From positions 1,282,427-1,346,426 of the forward strand of contig NZ_GL622200.1 in NCBI RefSeq assembly GCF_000185305.1: a stretch of 64,000 nt of DNA. The letters run 5' to 3'. The notes under the pieces are model-generated. The model was given only the letters and a program-made list of their open reading frames with translations. It did not search any database and was not told the origin of the DNA. The translations under genes and the position numbers were made by a program. The DNA comes from Aggregatibacter segnis ATCC 33393. GTDB lineage: Bacteria; Pseudomonadota; Gammaproteobacteria; Enterobacterales; Pasteurellaceae. The first letter of the stretch is position 1. Every line of letters starts with the position of its first letter. Shown here piece by piece: positions 50,479 to 59,238 of the stretch.

Positions 50479-51987
50479 ATGTCAGAACAAGAAGTGAAAG
50501 AATTAGATTTAAACGGCGAAATGTTAGTCCGTCGTGAAAAATTAGCTGCCCTGCGCGCAAAAGGTAATGCGTTCCCAAACCAATTCCGTCGTGACTCACT
50601 TGCCCAAGATTTGCATGATAAATATGATGCGGAAGAAGGCGAAGCATTAAAAGAACAACATATTGAAGTGGCGGTTGCCGGTCGTATCATGACGCGTCGT
50701 GCTATGGGTAAAGCCACGTTTATCACCATCCAAGATATGAGCGGTAAAATCCAGCTTTATGTTGCACGCGACAATCTACCTGAAGGCGTGTATGGTGATG
50801 ATGTCGGTCACTGGGATTTAGGCGATATCGTAGGCGTAAAAGGCTCATTATTCAAAACCAAAACCAACGAACTCACCGTTAAAGCCACCGACGTACAATT
50901 GCTGACCAAAGCATTGCGTCCGTTACCGGATAAATTCCATGGCTTAACTGACCAAGAAGTGCGCTACCGTCAACGTTACTTGGATTTAATTTCTAACGAA
51001 GAATCCCGCCGCACTTTTATCATTCGGTCAAAAGTGGTTGCAGGCATTCGTGACTACTTTATTTCCAAAGGCTTTATGGAAGTAGAAACTCCGATGTTAC
51101 AAGTCATCCCAGGCGGCGCTTCAGCACGTCCTTTCGTAACACACCATAATGCATTAGACGTAGATATGTACTTGCGTATTGCACCTGAGCTTTACTTAAA
51201 ACGCTTAGTGGTCGGTGGCTTTGAGCGTGTATTTGAATTGAACCGCAACTTCCGTAACGAAGGCGTATCCGTTCGTCACAACCCGGAATTCACCATGCTT
51301 GAATACTACCAAGCCTATGCCGACTACCACGATTTAATGGATAACACCGAAGAATTGTTACGCAAACTTGCCATCGACATTTTAGGCACAACCATCGTGA
51401 AATACGGCGAATACGAATTCGACTTCGGCAAACCATTCGAGCGTATTACCTTACACGACGCCACCATTAAATATGGTGCAGACAAAGGTATAGTAAAAGA
51501 AGATTTATACGATATTGATCGCGCGAAAGCAGTTGCCGCTCGCTTAGGTATCGAAGTACAAAAATCTTGGGGCTTAGGCAGCATTGTCAACGCGATTTTT
51601 GAAGAAGTGGCAGAGCATCATTTAATTCAACCAACTTTCTTAATGGCACATCCGGCGGAAATTTCTCCGTTAGCTCGTCGTAACGATGAAAACCCGGAAG
51701 TCACCGATCGCTTTGAACTCTTCATCGGTGGACGCGAAATCGGTAACGGTTTCTCCGAGCTTAACGATGCGGAAGACCAAAATGAACGCTTTGACGCCCA
51801 AGTGGCCGCCAAAGAAGCCGGTGATGATGAAGCGATGTTCAAAGACGAAGATTTCGTTGTCGCCCTTGAACACGGTTTACCACCAACAGCCGGCGAAGGA
51901 TTGGGTATCGACCGTCTCGCCATGCTTTACGCCAACGCCCCATCCATCCGCGATGTGATTTTATTCCCGGCAATGCGTCAGAAATAA
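50479..51987 (+). CDS. lysS: Lysyl-tRNA synthetase (class II)
   Basis: A 502-residue cytoplasmic enzyme charging tRNA-Lys. An N-terminal OB-fold anticodon-binding domain ([21 protein letters not shown]) is followed by the class II core with motif 1 near residue 180, motif 2 ([18 protein letters not shown]) and motif 3 ([12 protein letters not shown]) near the end. Length is as in E. coli (505). AAGGT precedes the ATG 49 bases after prfB, so they may share a transcript. A terminator follows at 52007. Confidence 0.96.
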   Translation: MSEQEVKELDLNGEMLVRREKLAALRAKGNAFPNQFRRDSLAQDLHDKYDAEEGEALKEQHIEVAVAGRIMTRRAMGKATFITIQDMSGKIQLYVARDNLPEGVYGDDVGHWDLGDIVGVKGSLFKTKTNELTVKATDVQLLTKALRPLPDKFHGLTDQEVRYRQRYLDLISNEESRRTFIIRSKVVAGIRDYFISKGFMEVETPMLQVIPGGASARPFVTHHNALDVDMYLRIAPELYLKRLVVGGFERVFELNRNFRNEGVSVRHNPEFTMLEYYQAYADYHDLMDNTEELLRKLAIDILGTTIVKYGEYEFDFGKPFERITLHDATIKYGADKGIVKEDLYDIDRAKAVAARLGIEVQKSWGLGSIVNAIFEEVAEHHLIQPTFLMAHPAEISPLARRNDENPEVTDRFELFIGGREIGNGFSELNDAEDQNERFDAQVAAKEAGDDEAMFKDEDFVVALEHGLPPTAGEGLGIDRLAMLYANAPSIRDVILFPAMRQK

Positions 51988-52006
51988 TTAAAATCAAATC
52001 ATCCAA

Positions 52007-52037
52007 AAAAGGAAGTCATTCGACTTCCTTTTTTATT
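52007..52037 (+). terminator. Terminator after lysS
   Basis: AAAAGGAAGTC (52007-52017) pairs with GACTTCCTTTT (52022-52032), loop ATTC, followed by T-run. Confidence 0.9.
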
Positions 52038-52124
52038 TACCTTTTATTTTCAACATGTTAATTACATACACACCAAACTCATCAACATGAAATAAACTTT
52101 TTTAGCCACATCGTTAAATTTCAC

Positions 52125-52254
52125 TTGATCGCTATATAATAATTTGTATAATGAATCCGTTTTCATTTAAGATAGTCGTCATTCTTAAACACAGTGGCCG
52201 GTGCAAACACTCCCCCACGTCTTTATCAAAGATATTCGCACCGGCCATTTTTTT
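52125..52254 (+). ncRNA. Candidate small RNA with strong promoter and terminator
   Basis: A near-consensus promoter is seen: TTGATC (52125-52130), 16-base spacer, TATAAT (52147-52152), predicting a start near 52159. The RNA would end about 95 nt later at a 10-bp GC-rich hairpin (TGGCCGGTGC 52195-52204 with GCACCGGCCA 52238-52247) and seven T. The hairpin loop carries the C-rich word ACTCCCCCAC and a small inner TCTTT/AAAGA hairpin. No translated frame with a ribosome-binding site fits. It could be a free sRNA or a leader of the gene starting at 52318. Confidence 0.6.
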
Positions 52255-52317
52255 CTTCTTATTCCTCGCTAAAGTCATTATCATTACGCCATTCTTTTCT
52301 TCATTCAGAGAACGTTT

Positions 52318-53073
52318 ATGCATAATTTAGCCCTAGAAAACCTACTTAATCAAAAGCTCAATAGCGATACCATCAACGACTACGCACCCAATGGCTTACA
52401 AGTGGAAGGCAAGGTCGAAGTCAAAAAAATCATCACCGGCGTCACCGCCAGCCAAGCGTTAATTGATTATGCTGTTGAACAAAAAGCCGATGCATTGCTC
52501 GTTCATCATGGTTATTTTTGGAAAAGCGAAAATCCTTGTATTCGCGGCATGAAGGGCAAACGAATCAAAACATTATTAGTCAATGACATCAATTTATACG
52601 GCTATCATTTGCCTTTAGATGTTCACCCAGAGCTAGGCAACAACGCTCAGCTCGCCCAATTGCTCGGTATCGAAAATCTTCAACCGCTAGAACAAAACGC
52701 AATCAGCATTCCTGTTTGGGGAACCTTAAAAGAACCGTTAACTGCCGAACAATTTGCTAAACGCATCGAACAGATGTTAAAGCGCAGACCATTAATTTGC
52801 ACAGAAAACGGACCGCACGTTATCCGCAAAATCGGTATCTGCACCGGTGGTGGTCAAGGTTATATTGATCTTGCAGCAGCCCAAGGTTGTGACGCCTTTA
52901 TCACCGGAGAAGTATCTGAACAAACGATCCATTCTGCGAGGGAGCAAGGAATTCATTTCTTTGCTGCAGGTCACCACGCCACTGAACGTTATGGCGTAAA
53001 AGCGTTAGGTGAATGGCTGGCAAACGAACAGGGATTTGAGGTGGAATTTAAGGATATAGATAACCCGGCATAA
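52318..53073 (+). CDS. NIF3/YbgI family metal-binding protein
   Basis: A 251-residue cytoplasmic protein of the NIF3 family (YbgI in E. coli, often labelled GTP cyclohydrolase type 2-like). Metal ligands are seen in ALLVHHGYFWK (His pair, about residue 62), YHLPLDVHPELGNN (about 98) and GHHATERYGV near the C-terminus (about 217). It forms toroidal hexamers with a di-metal centre. Its true job is unsettled; roles in cofactor repair and DNA damage have been proposed. The gene follows the candidate sRNA by about 60 bases. Confidence 0.88.
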   Translation: MHNLALENLLNQKLNSDTINDYAPNGLQVEGKVEVKKIITGVTASQALIDYAVEQKADALLVHHGYFWKSENPCIRGMKGKRIKTLLVNDINLYGYHLPLDVHPELGNNAQLAQLLGIENLQPLEQNAISIPVWGTLKEPLTAEQFAKRIEQMLKRRPLICTENGPHVIRKIGICTGGGQGYIDLAAAQGCDAFITGEVSEQTIHSAREQGIHFFAAGHHATERYGVKALGEWLANEQGFEVEFKDIDNPA

Positions 53074-53190
53074 CTGATTTACCCTTGACTTATCTATAAA
53101 ATATATGCATAGAATAGTAACCATGTAGGAATAGAGGTATTATTTCTGCTGGTATTTTAATTATTACATTTTAACAAGAGGAGAAACACT

Positions 53191-53502
53191 ATGAGTAAAG
53201 AATTTGATGCAAAACGCAAAGAACTATTAGAAGAACTAAATGACATTTTAAATAATGCTGAAGAGCTTTTTAATGAAAAAAGTGAAGCAGGCGCAGAAGA
53301 ACTGAAAAAATTGAAAAAAAATTTAAGTTCTCAAATTAAAACAATTAAAGGACAATTTAGTTCTCTTCAAGAAGAAGCCGTTGAAAAAACCAAAGAGGTG
53401 ATTAAGAACACTGATACTCTAGTACAAGAAAACCCCTACAAAGCCATCGGCACTGCCGCTGTTATCGGGTTATTGCTAGGCGTGCTCATCAGTAAAAAAT
53501 AG
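53191..53502 (+). CDS. ElaB/YqjD/DUF883 family membrane-anchored protein
   Basis: A 103-residue protein with a long charged helical N-terminal part (Glu/Lys-rich, about residues 1-75) and one C-terminal membrane helix (NPYKAIGTAAVIGLLLGVLIS). YqjD-type proteins bind ribosomes in stationary phase and hold them at the membrane. The downstream YqjE- and YqjK-like genes repeat the E. coli yqjDEK order. GAGGAG precedes the ATG. A hairpin at 53535-53565 separates it from the next gene. Confidence 0.82.
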   Translation: MSKEFDAKRKELLEELNDILNNAEELFNEKSEAGAEELKKLKKNLSSQIKTIKGQFSSLQEEAVEKTKEVIKNTDTLVQENPYKAIGTAAVIGLLLGVLISKK

Positions 53503-53534
53503 TTGTTACCTACCAAAAGCGTTCTAATGAATAA

Positions 53535-53572
53535 TGGCTGCGTATACTCATTTTCTGCGCAGCCACTTTTAG
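53535..53572 (+). terminator. Weak terminator-like hairpin after yqjD-like gene
   Basis: TGGCTGCG (53535-53542) pairs with CGCAGCCA (53558-53565), followed by CTTTTAG. It may reduce but not end transcription into the yqjE-like gene. Confidence 0.5.
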
Positions 53573-53597
53573 TTTCAGAGAGCCTTAAGGAGACGGA

Positions 53598-53981
53598 ATG
53601 CAAATCATACAAAAAATTAAAAATACATTGATTACAACCCTTGATTTAACACAAATCCGTTTGCAAATGCTTCGGATTGACTTTATCCAGCTAAAAAATT
53701 CTTTGTTATCAACTCTTATTATTATACTGTTCTCATTCTTACTTTTATTAATTTCTTTCATCAGTTTATTATTTGGTCTAAATTCCTACCTTTCTCCAGA
53801 AAATAAAATCATCGTATTTTTCTCTATCAGTGTTATTGCCCTATTCATTGTTTTTCTTTTAGCCTTTGGTTTATCGCGTTTTTTGAAAAAACAAAAAACA
53901 TTTATGATGGATACCGTAATAGAAATACAACAAGATATTAGTGCATTAAAAAATATTATAGGTAAATCCAAACAAGAGTAG
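53598..53981 (+). CDS. YqjE-like membrane protein
   Basis: A 127-residue inner-membrane protein with two strong hydrophobic segments (about residues 37-60 and 70-93), a short linker and a charged C-terminal tail. This agrees with the phage-holin-like superfamily III fold of YqjE. It is co-directional with the YqjD- and YqjK-like genes; 5 bases separate it from the next GTG/ATG region. GGAG precedes the ATG. Function unknown. Confidence 0.75.
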   Translation: MQIIQKIKNTLITTLDLTQIRLQMLRIDFIQLKNSLLSTLIIILFSFLLLLISFISLLFGLNSYLSPENKIIVFFSISVIALFIVFLLAFGLSRFLKKQKTFMMDTVIEIQQDISALKNIIGKSKQE

Positions 53982-53992
53982 GAGAAGTGATA

Positions 53993-54271
53993 ATGCGTTT
54001 AGAAGAAGAAAAAGAACTTTTAGTACTCAAGGGCAATATATTGCGACTTAAATTACGTTCACAGGGTAATACGACAAAACGGGAAATCTCATCTCCTCTC
54101 CAGAATATAAATTTCTTAGGTTCAGTGTTAAATCAACCCCTAATACGTTCTTTACTATTTACGGCAGTAAGTAAAAAAATGTTTACCGCCCGCAGTATTA
54201 TTGTTACTGGATTTGGCTTAGTTACGCTCTATGCACTTGGCAAACATAGTCAGCATAATCAATCTGAATAA
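53993..54271 (+). CDS. YqjK-like small protein
   Basis: A 92-residue protein beginning MRLEEEKELLVLKGN, with basic residues and one weak hydrophobic stretch near the C-terminus (SIIVTGFGLVTLYALG). GGAG lies 8 bases before ATG 53993; the frame is open 6 bases earlier at a GTG. Position after the YqjE-like gene suggests YqjK, a family without known function. Confidence 0.65.
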   Translation: MRLEEEKELLVLKGNILRLKLRSQGNTTKREISSPLQNINFLGSVLNQPLIRSLLFTAVSKKMFTARSIIVTGFGLVTLYALGKHSQHNQSE

Positions 54272-54387
54272 ATTAGCTTTTAATAAATCACCCTAACATA
54301 TCGGAACACTTACTCTGATAATTGCTCCTATAAGGCAAAACAAGTATAATTTCGCCAATTTTTTCACTAAAACAAACAGGAATAATT

Positions 54388-55176
54388 ATGGGTTTCTTAA
54401 CAGGTAAACGTATTTTAGTCACAGGTCTCGCCAGCAATCGTTCTATCGCCTACGGCATCGCAAAAGCGATGAAAGAGCAAGGCGCAGAATTAGCGTTCAC
54501 TTATTTAAATGAAAAATTACAACCGCGTGTTGAAGAATTTGCCAAAGAATTCGGCGCAAACATCGTTCTTCCATTAGACGTTGCTACTGATGAAAGCATT
54601 CAAAACTGTTTCGCAGAATTAAGCAAACATTGGAATAAATTCGATGGTTTCGTACACGCTATCGCATTCGCACCGGGCGATCAATTAGACGGCGACTATG
54701 TGAATGCGGCAACCCGCGAAGGTTATCGCATTGCCCACGACATCAGCGCATACAGCTTCGTGGCAATGGCGCAAGCGGCACGTCCATATTTGAATCCTAA
54801 CGCAGCATTATTAACCCTTTCTTACTTAGGTGCAGAACGTGCCATTCCAAACTACAACGTGATGTGTTTAGCCAAAGCCTCTCTTGAAGCGGCAACCCGT
54901 GTGATGGCAGCTGATTTAGGCAAAGACGGCATTCGTGTGAACGCCATTTCTGCAGGCCCGATTCGTACCTTAGCGGCTTCCGGCATTAAAAACTTCAAGA
55001 AAATGTTGGCAACCTTCGAGAAAACCGCTGCATTACGCCGTACCGTGACTATCGAAGATGTAGGCAACTCCGCAGCGTTCTTATGCTCTGATTTAGCCTC
55101 CGGGATCACCGGTGAAATCGTCCATGTTGATGCAGGCTTCAGCATCACCGCCATGGGCGAACTAGGCGAAGAATAA
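54388..55176 (+). CDS. fabI: Enoyl-[acyl-carrier-protein] reductase FabI
   Basis: A 262-residue NADH-dependent enzyme doing the last reduction in each round of fatty-acid elongation and the target of triclosan. The SDR nucleotide-binding region [22 protein letters not shown] starts at residue 7. The catalytic Tyr-x6-Lys pair lies in [15 protein letters not shown], and the C-terminal [17 protein letters not shown] is typical. AGGA precedes the ATG. Length matches E. coli (262). Confidence 0.97.
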   Translation: MGFLTGKRILVTGLASNRSIAYGIAKAMKEQGAELAFTYLNEKLQPRVEEFAKEFGANIVLPLDVATDESIQNCFAELSKHWNKFDGFVHAIAFAPGDQLDGDYVNAATREGYRIAHDISAYSFVAMAQAARPYLNPNAALLTLSYLGAERAIPNYNVMCLAKASLEAATRVMAADLGKDGIRVNAISAGPIRTLAASGIKNFKKMLATFEKTAALRRTVTIEDVGNSAAFLCSDLASGITGEIVHVDAGFSITAMGELGEE

Positions 55177-55197
55177 TTTTTTCTTCCTTTATTTATC

Positions 55198-55221
55198 GGC
55201 AGGTTTTTTAACCTGCCTTTT
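55198..55221 (+). terminator. Terminator after fabI
   Basis: GGCAGGTT (55198-55205) pairs with AACCTGCC (55210-55217), loop TTTT, followed by T-run. Confidence 0.85.
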
Positions 55222-55232
55222 CTATTTGTAAA

Positions 55233-55287
55233 GCGGAGTTCACTCCGCCATTTTATGATGATTTCGGCAGGCTCCAGTCTGCCCTAC
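55233..55287 (-). repeat. REP-like element with GTAG head upstream of rnb
   Basis: On the minus strand GTAG (55287-55284) precedes hairpin GGCAGAC/GCCTGCC (55283-55266, one G-T pair), then a second hairpin GCGGAGT/ACTCCGC (55248-55233). It resembles the REP pair at 38053-38124 and lies 13 bases before the rnb start codon. Confidence 0.7.
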
Positions 55288-55300
55288 GATAAAAATAATT

Positions 55301-57280
55301 ATGTTCCAAGACAACCCATTACTCGCACAACTCAAACAACAAATTCATGACAGCAAAGAACGTGTAGAAGGCACAGTAAAAGGCTCCGATAAAGCCTATG
55401 GTTTTTTAGAATGTGATAAAAAAAGCTACTTTATCACGCCACCTGCCATGAAAAAAGTCATGCACGGCGATAAGATCAGTGCCACGATCGAAAAACAAGG
55501 CGATAAAGAACAAGCCGAACCGGAGGCCTTAATCGAGCCGATGCTTACCCGTTTTATCGCGAAAGTGCGATTCAATAAAAACAAGAAATTGCAGGTGCTT
55601 GTTGATCACCCTAACATCAATCAGCCCATTGGCGCCGCGCAAAGCAAAGCTGTCAAAGAAGAATTACAGGAAGGCGATTGGGTTGTGGCAACCTTAAAAA
55701 CACACCCTTTGCGTGACGATCGTTTTTTCTATGCGCAAATCACTCAATTTATTTGCCACGCCGAAGATGAACTGGCACCTTGGTGGGTGACACTTGCGCG
55801 TCACGAACAACCGCGTGAACCGGTGCAAGGACAAGATCAGTATGAAATACAAGATCAAGAAACGCGCGAAAATCTGACCGCACTTCACTTCGTCACCATC
55901 GACTCTGAAACAACACAGGACATGGACGATGCCTTGTATATTGAGCCTATCACCTCAAACAGTGAACAAACCGGCTGGCAATTAGTGGTGGCCATTGCCG
56001 ACCCAACGGCTTACATCAGTTTAAATTCACAAATCGAAAAAGACGCCAAACAACGTTGTTTTACCAATTATCTGCCCGGCTTCAATATTCCGATGTTGCC
56101 GCGCGAACTTTCCGATGAGCTTTGTTCCTTAAAACCCCACGAAACCCGTCTGGCATTGGTTTGCTACATTCAAACGGACTTACAGGGCAACATCAGCGCG
56201 CCAGCAAAATTTGTGTTAGCCGATGTGCAATCAAAAGATAAATTGACGTATAACCAAGTTTCCGATTACTTAGAAGGCAAAGACAATGCTTGGCAGCCGG
56301 AAAATCCGGAAACGGCACAGCAAATTCACTGGTTGCACCAATTTACCCTGACCAGAACGCAATGGCGCAAAACTCACGCCCTGCTTTTTAAAGAAAAACC
56401 GGATTATTCTTTCGTGCTGGCAGAAAACGGCAAAGTGCAAGAAATTAAAGCGGAATACCGTCGTATTGCCAACCAAATCGTGGAAGAATCCATGATTATC
56501 GCGAATATCTGCGCTGCCCAATTTTTACATGAAAACCTGCAATGCGGCATTTTCAACACACACAGCGGATTCGATAAAAAATTCTTGGAAAACGCCCACA
56601 ATTTCTTGTTAGCTAATTTAGCCAATGATGAAAACAAAGCGGAATTACAAAGTCGTTATGCACCAGAAAATTTGGCAACCTTAAAAGGTTACTGCCAAAT
56701 GCGCCATGATATTGAACCGATTGAAGGGGATTATTTGGAATTCCGTTTGCGTCGTTTCCTCACTTTTGCAGAATTTAAAGCGGAATTGGCACCGCACTTT
56801 GGCCTGGGCTTAAACGGCTACGCCACGTGGACGTCGCCAATTCGAAAATATTCAGATATGGTGAACCATCGCTTAATCAAAGCCCATTTAGCGGGCCGAG
56901 ATTTTGCGAAACCGGAAGAAAGCGTACTCGCGCGTTTACAAGAAGCCCGTCGCCAAAATCGTTTGGTGGAACGTGATATTGCAGACTGGTTATATTGCCG
57001 TTATTTGGCGGATAAAGTCGCTGAAAAACCGGAATTTGAAGCGGAAGTGCAAGATGTGAGCCGCGGTGGTTTACGCGTGTTACTTCTGGAAAATGGTGCA
57101 TCCATGTTTATTCCGGCATCAACCTTACACGACAATAAAGACGAGGTCGCCATTAATACCGATGAAATTGCTTTTTATGTGAAAGATCAGCGTCAATACA
57201 AAATCGGCGATATCTTGCGTGTACAGTTAACCGAAGTCCGTGAAGACACACGCAGCATTGTCGGCGTAGTGATTAAATAA
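55301..57280 (+). CDS. rnb: Exoribonuclease II
   Basis: A 659-residue 3'-5' exoribonuclease (644 in E. coli) that degrades single-stranded mRNA. It has N-terminal cold-shock domains, the RNB domain with TIDSETTQDMDDALYIEP (catalytic Asp cluster, about residue 200) and LNGYATWTSPIRKYSDMVNHR (about 510), and a C-terminal S1 domain. No clear ribosome-binding site is seen before ATG 55301, where a REP element comes close. It is convergent with dps. Confidence 0.95.
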   Translation: MFQDNPLLAQLKQQIHDSKERVEGTVKGSDKAYGFLECDKKSYFITPPAMKKVMHGDKISATIEKQGDKEQAEPEALIEPMLTRFIAKVRFNKNKKLQVLVDHPNINQPIGAAQSKAVKEELQEGDWVVATLKTHPLRDDRFFYAQITQFICHAEDELAPWWVTLARHEQPREPVQGQDQYEIQDQETRENLTALHFVTIDSETTQDMDDALYIEPITSNSEQTGWQLVVAIADPTAYISLNSQIEKDAKQRCFTNYLPGFNIPMLPRELSDELCSLKPHETRLALVCYIQTDLQGNISAPAKFVLADVQSKDKLTYNQVSDYLEGKDNAWQPENPETAQQIHWLHQFTLTRTQWRKTHALLFKEKPDYSFVLAENGKVQEIKAEYRRIANQIVEESMIIANICAAQFLHENLQCGIFNTHSGFDKKFLENAHNFLLANLANDENKAELQSRYAPENLATLKGYCQMRHDIEPIEGDYLEFRLRRFLTFAEFKAELAPHFGLGLNGYATWTSPIRKYSDMVNHRLIKAHLAGRDFAKPEESVLARLQEARRQNRLVERDIADWLYCRYLADKVAEKPEFEAEVQDVSRGGLRVLLLENGASMFIPASTLHDNKDEVAINTDEIAFYVKDQRQYKIGDILRVQLTEVREDTRSIVGVVIK

Positions 57281-57281
57281 A

Positions 57282-57338
57282 AAAGTGCGGTAGGTTTTAC
57301 AGATGTTTTATAAAACACCATAAAAAATCACCGCACTT
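57282..57338. repeat. Inverted uptake-sequence pair after rnb
   Basis: AAAGTGCGGT (57282-57291) faces ACCGCACTT (57330-57338) with about 38 bases between, just before a strong terminator. Confidence 0.55.
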
Positions 57339-57345
57339 GCTATAA

Positions 57346-57387
57346 AAAATCCTGCTTAAACATCAAGCTTAAGCAGGATTTTCTTTT
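57346..57387. terminator. Bidirectional terminator between rnb and dps
   Basis: AAAATCCTGCTTAA (57346-57359) pairs perfectly with TTAAGCAGGATTTT (57369-57382), with an A-run before and T-rich text after. Confidence 0.9.
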
Positions 57388-57401
57388 ATGCAGGCTATGT
57401 T

Positions 57402-57884
57402 TTAGTTTGCACAAGTTTGGCAAGCGGCTTGGAACATCCAAACTAATTTTTCTTGCTCTTTAATGTAATCACTCATTTGTGAAGCGGTGCCTTCGTCATC
57501 GGCATCCCCAGCCAACGCGAGAATTTCACGTTGTTGTGTCAGCAACACTTTGAAACCTTCTAAAGTGCCTCTTAAACAAGCTGCCGCACTGCTCACTGCA
57601 ATTTCTTCTTTAATACGGGAATGGCTCAAATATTGGCTAAATGCGTTGTTCGGCGTATAACCTAAGGTCAAAATACGTTCTGCGACTTCATCCACTTTTT
57701 CCACAAGATCAGTATAAATTTCTTCAAATTTTGCATGTAATTCAAAGAAATTCACGTCTTTGATATTCCAGTGATATCCACGTACGTTGGTATAAAACAC
57801 TTGGTAAGTGGCCAATAATTCATTTAATTTTGTCGCTAAGACTTCAGATTTTGCAGTATCTAAACCAATCATTGTTTTTGACAT
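57402..57884 (-). CDS. dps: DNA-protection ferritin-like protein Dps
   Basis: A 160-residue protein forming 12-subunit shells that store iron as ferrihydrite, using peroxide, and shield DNA in starvation. YHWNIKDVNFFELHAKFEEIYTDLVEKVDEVAERIL carries the ferroxidase-site His, Asp and Glu residues. GGAGA lies upstream of the ATG. It is divergent from emrA across about 190 bases; no clear OxyR or Fur site was recognised there. Confidence 0.93.
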   Translation of the reverse strand: MSKTMIGLDTAKSEVLATKLNELLATYQVFYTNVRGYHWNIKDVNFFELHAKFEEIYTDLVEKVDEVAERILTLGYTPNNAFSQYLSHSRIKEEIAVSSAAACLRGTLEGFKVLLTQQREILALAGDADDEGTASQMSDYIKEQEKLVWMFQAACQTCAN

Positions 57885-58074
57885 AATGTGTTCTCCTATA
57901 CTTTGTTAATTTATAAAAGATGAACGATTTAAACCTCAAACCGTTCGTTTTTGTTGGCGTAAGTATAGAAAAAAGCACATAATAGCGCCAATTGTTACAC
58001 CGAATAGAATTGATAGATAATAAAAATTAAAAAATCAAAAAACAATTTTTAAAAGCTATCAAAAAGGAATATAA

Positions 58075-59235
58075 ATGACAGACACAACTCAAGAAACAAT
58101 TTCCACGCAAAAAAACACACGGAAAAAAGCCCTAAGTATTTTCTTCGTTATCCTCATTCTTATCACCGTTCTCACCGGATTATATTGGTTCTTTTTTATT
58201 AAAAATTACCAAACCACCGAAGACGCTTACGTGAGTGGCAATCAAGTCATGATTTCCTCGCAAATTGCTGGAAATGTGCGACAAATTAATGCAGAAAACA
58301 TGGATTTTGTGCACGCGGGAGATGTATTACTTGAGTTGGATGACACTGATTATCAACTGAGTTTCAATCAAGCGCAAAGTACCTTAGCAAGTGCAGTACG
58401 CCAAATTTCCCAGCTGGGCTATACCGTTAAACAACTGGAAGCAACGGTTCAAGCCAACCAAACGGCGTTGACGAAAGCACAAGGCGATTTAGCGCGCCGT
58501 GAACTGTTAGGGAAAAGCGGAGCGATTGATAAAGAATCGCTACAACACGCGAGAGAAGCAGTAATGACAGCGGAAGCTAACTTAAAAGCCGTGAAAAACC
58601 AACTTGCTGCCAATAAATCTTTATTAATGAATGTGCCGCTGAAAGAACAGCCGGAAATTCAAAAAGCCATCAGTTCGGTCAAACAGGCATGGCTCAATTT
58701 ACAACGCACCAAAATCACCAGCCCGGTCGATGGCTATGTGGCGCGCCGAAGCGCGCAAGTGGGACAAAAAGTTGCCGTGGGTAGCGCGCTAATGGCGATT
58801 GTTTCCAACGAACAAATGTGGGTAGATGCCAATTTCAAGGAAACGCAATTAAAAGACATGCGCATCGGTCAACCGGTGAAATTATCCTTTGATTTATACG
58901 GTCATGACGTGAAATTTGACGGCAAAGTAGAAGGTATCGAAATGGGTACCGGCAGCGCATTTTCTTTGCTCCCTGCCCAAAATGCCACCGGTAACTGGAT
59001 CAAAGTGGTGCAACGCGTGCCAGTTCGTATTAGCCTAGATGCACAACAAATTGCTAACTACCCTTTGCGTATGGGCTTATCTACCTTGGTTGAAGTGAAT
59101 ATTTCAGATACCCGTGGTGAAATGTTGTCGCAACAAAAACGTACTGCGCCGCTCTATTCCACCAATACGTTGAATTATGATCAAAGTGCGGTGGAAAATC
59201 TCATCGAAAAAATTATTCGCGATAACACAAACTAA
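58075..59235 (+). CDS. emrA: Multidrug efflux membrane fusion protein EmrA
   Basis: A 386-residue periplasmic adaptor (HlyD family) held by one N-terminal membrane helix (about residues 22-42). It has YQTTEDAYVSGNQVMISSQIAG (first lipoyl half), a long coiled-coil hairpin (about 95-190) and TKITSPVDGYVARRSAQVGQKVAVG (second lipoyl half), then beta-barrel text. It joins the pump EmrB to the outer-membrane TolC channel to expel hydrophobic toxins. AAGGAA precedes the ATG. emrB starts 3 bases after the stop. Confidence 0.93.
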   Translation: MTDTTQETISTQKNTRKKALSIFFVILILITVLTGLYWFFFIKNYQTTEDAYVSGNQVMISSQIAGNVRQINAENMDFVHAGDVLLELDDTDYQLSFNQAQSTLASAVRQISQLGYTVKQLEATVQANQTALTKAQGDLARRELLGKSGAIDKESLQHAREAVMTAEANLKAVKNQLAANKSLLMNVPLKEQPEIQKAISSVKQAWLNLQRTKITSPVDGYVARRSAQVGQKVAVGSALMAIVSNEQMWVDANFKETQLKDMRIGQPVKLSFDLYGHDVKFDGKVEGIEMGTGSAFSLLPAQNATGNWIKVVQRVPVRISLDAQQIANYPLRMGLSTLVEVNISDTRGEMLSQQKRTAPLYSTNTLNYDQSAVENLIEKIIRDNTN

Positions 59236-59238
59236 GGC

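Noticed and set aside
52135-52140. First TATAAT as the sRNA -10
   Set aside because: It leaves only 4 bases to the TTGATC -35; the second TATAAT at 52147 has proper 16-base spacing.
52132-52323. Minus-strand 63-codon frame across the sRNA region
   Set aside because: No ribosome-binding site, odd composition, and it runs through a strong promoter and terminator on the other strand.
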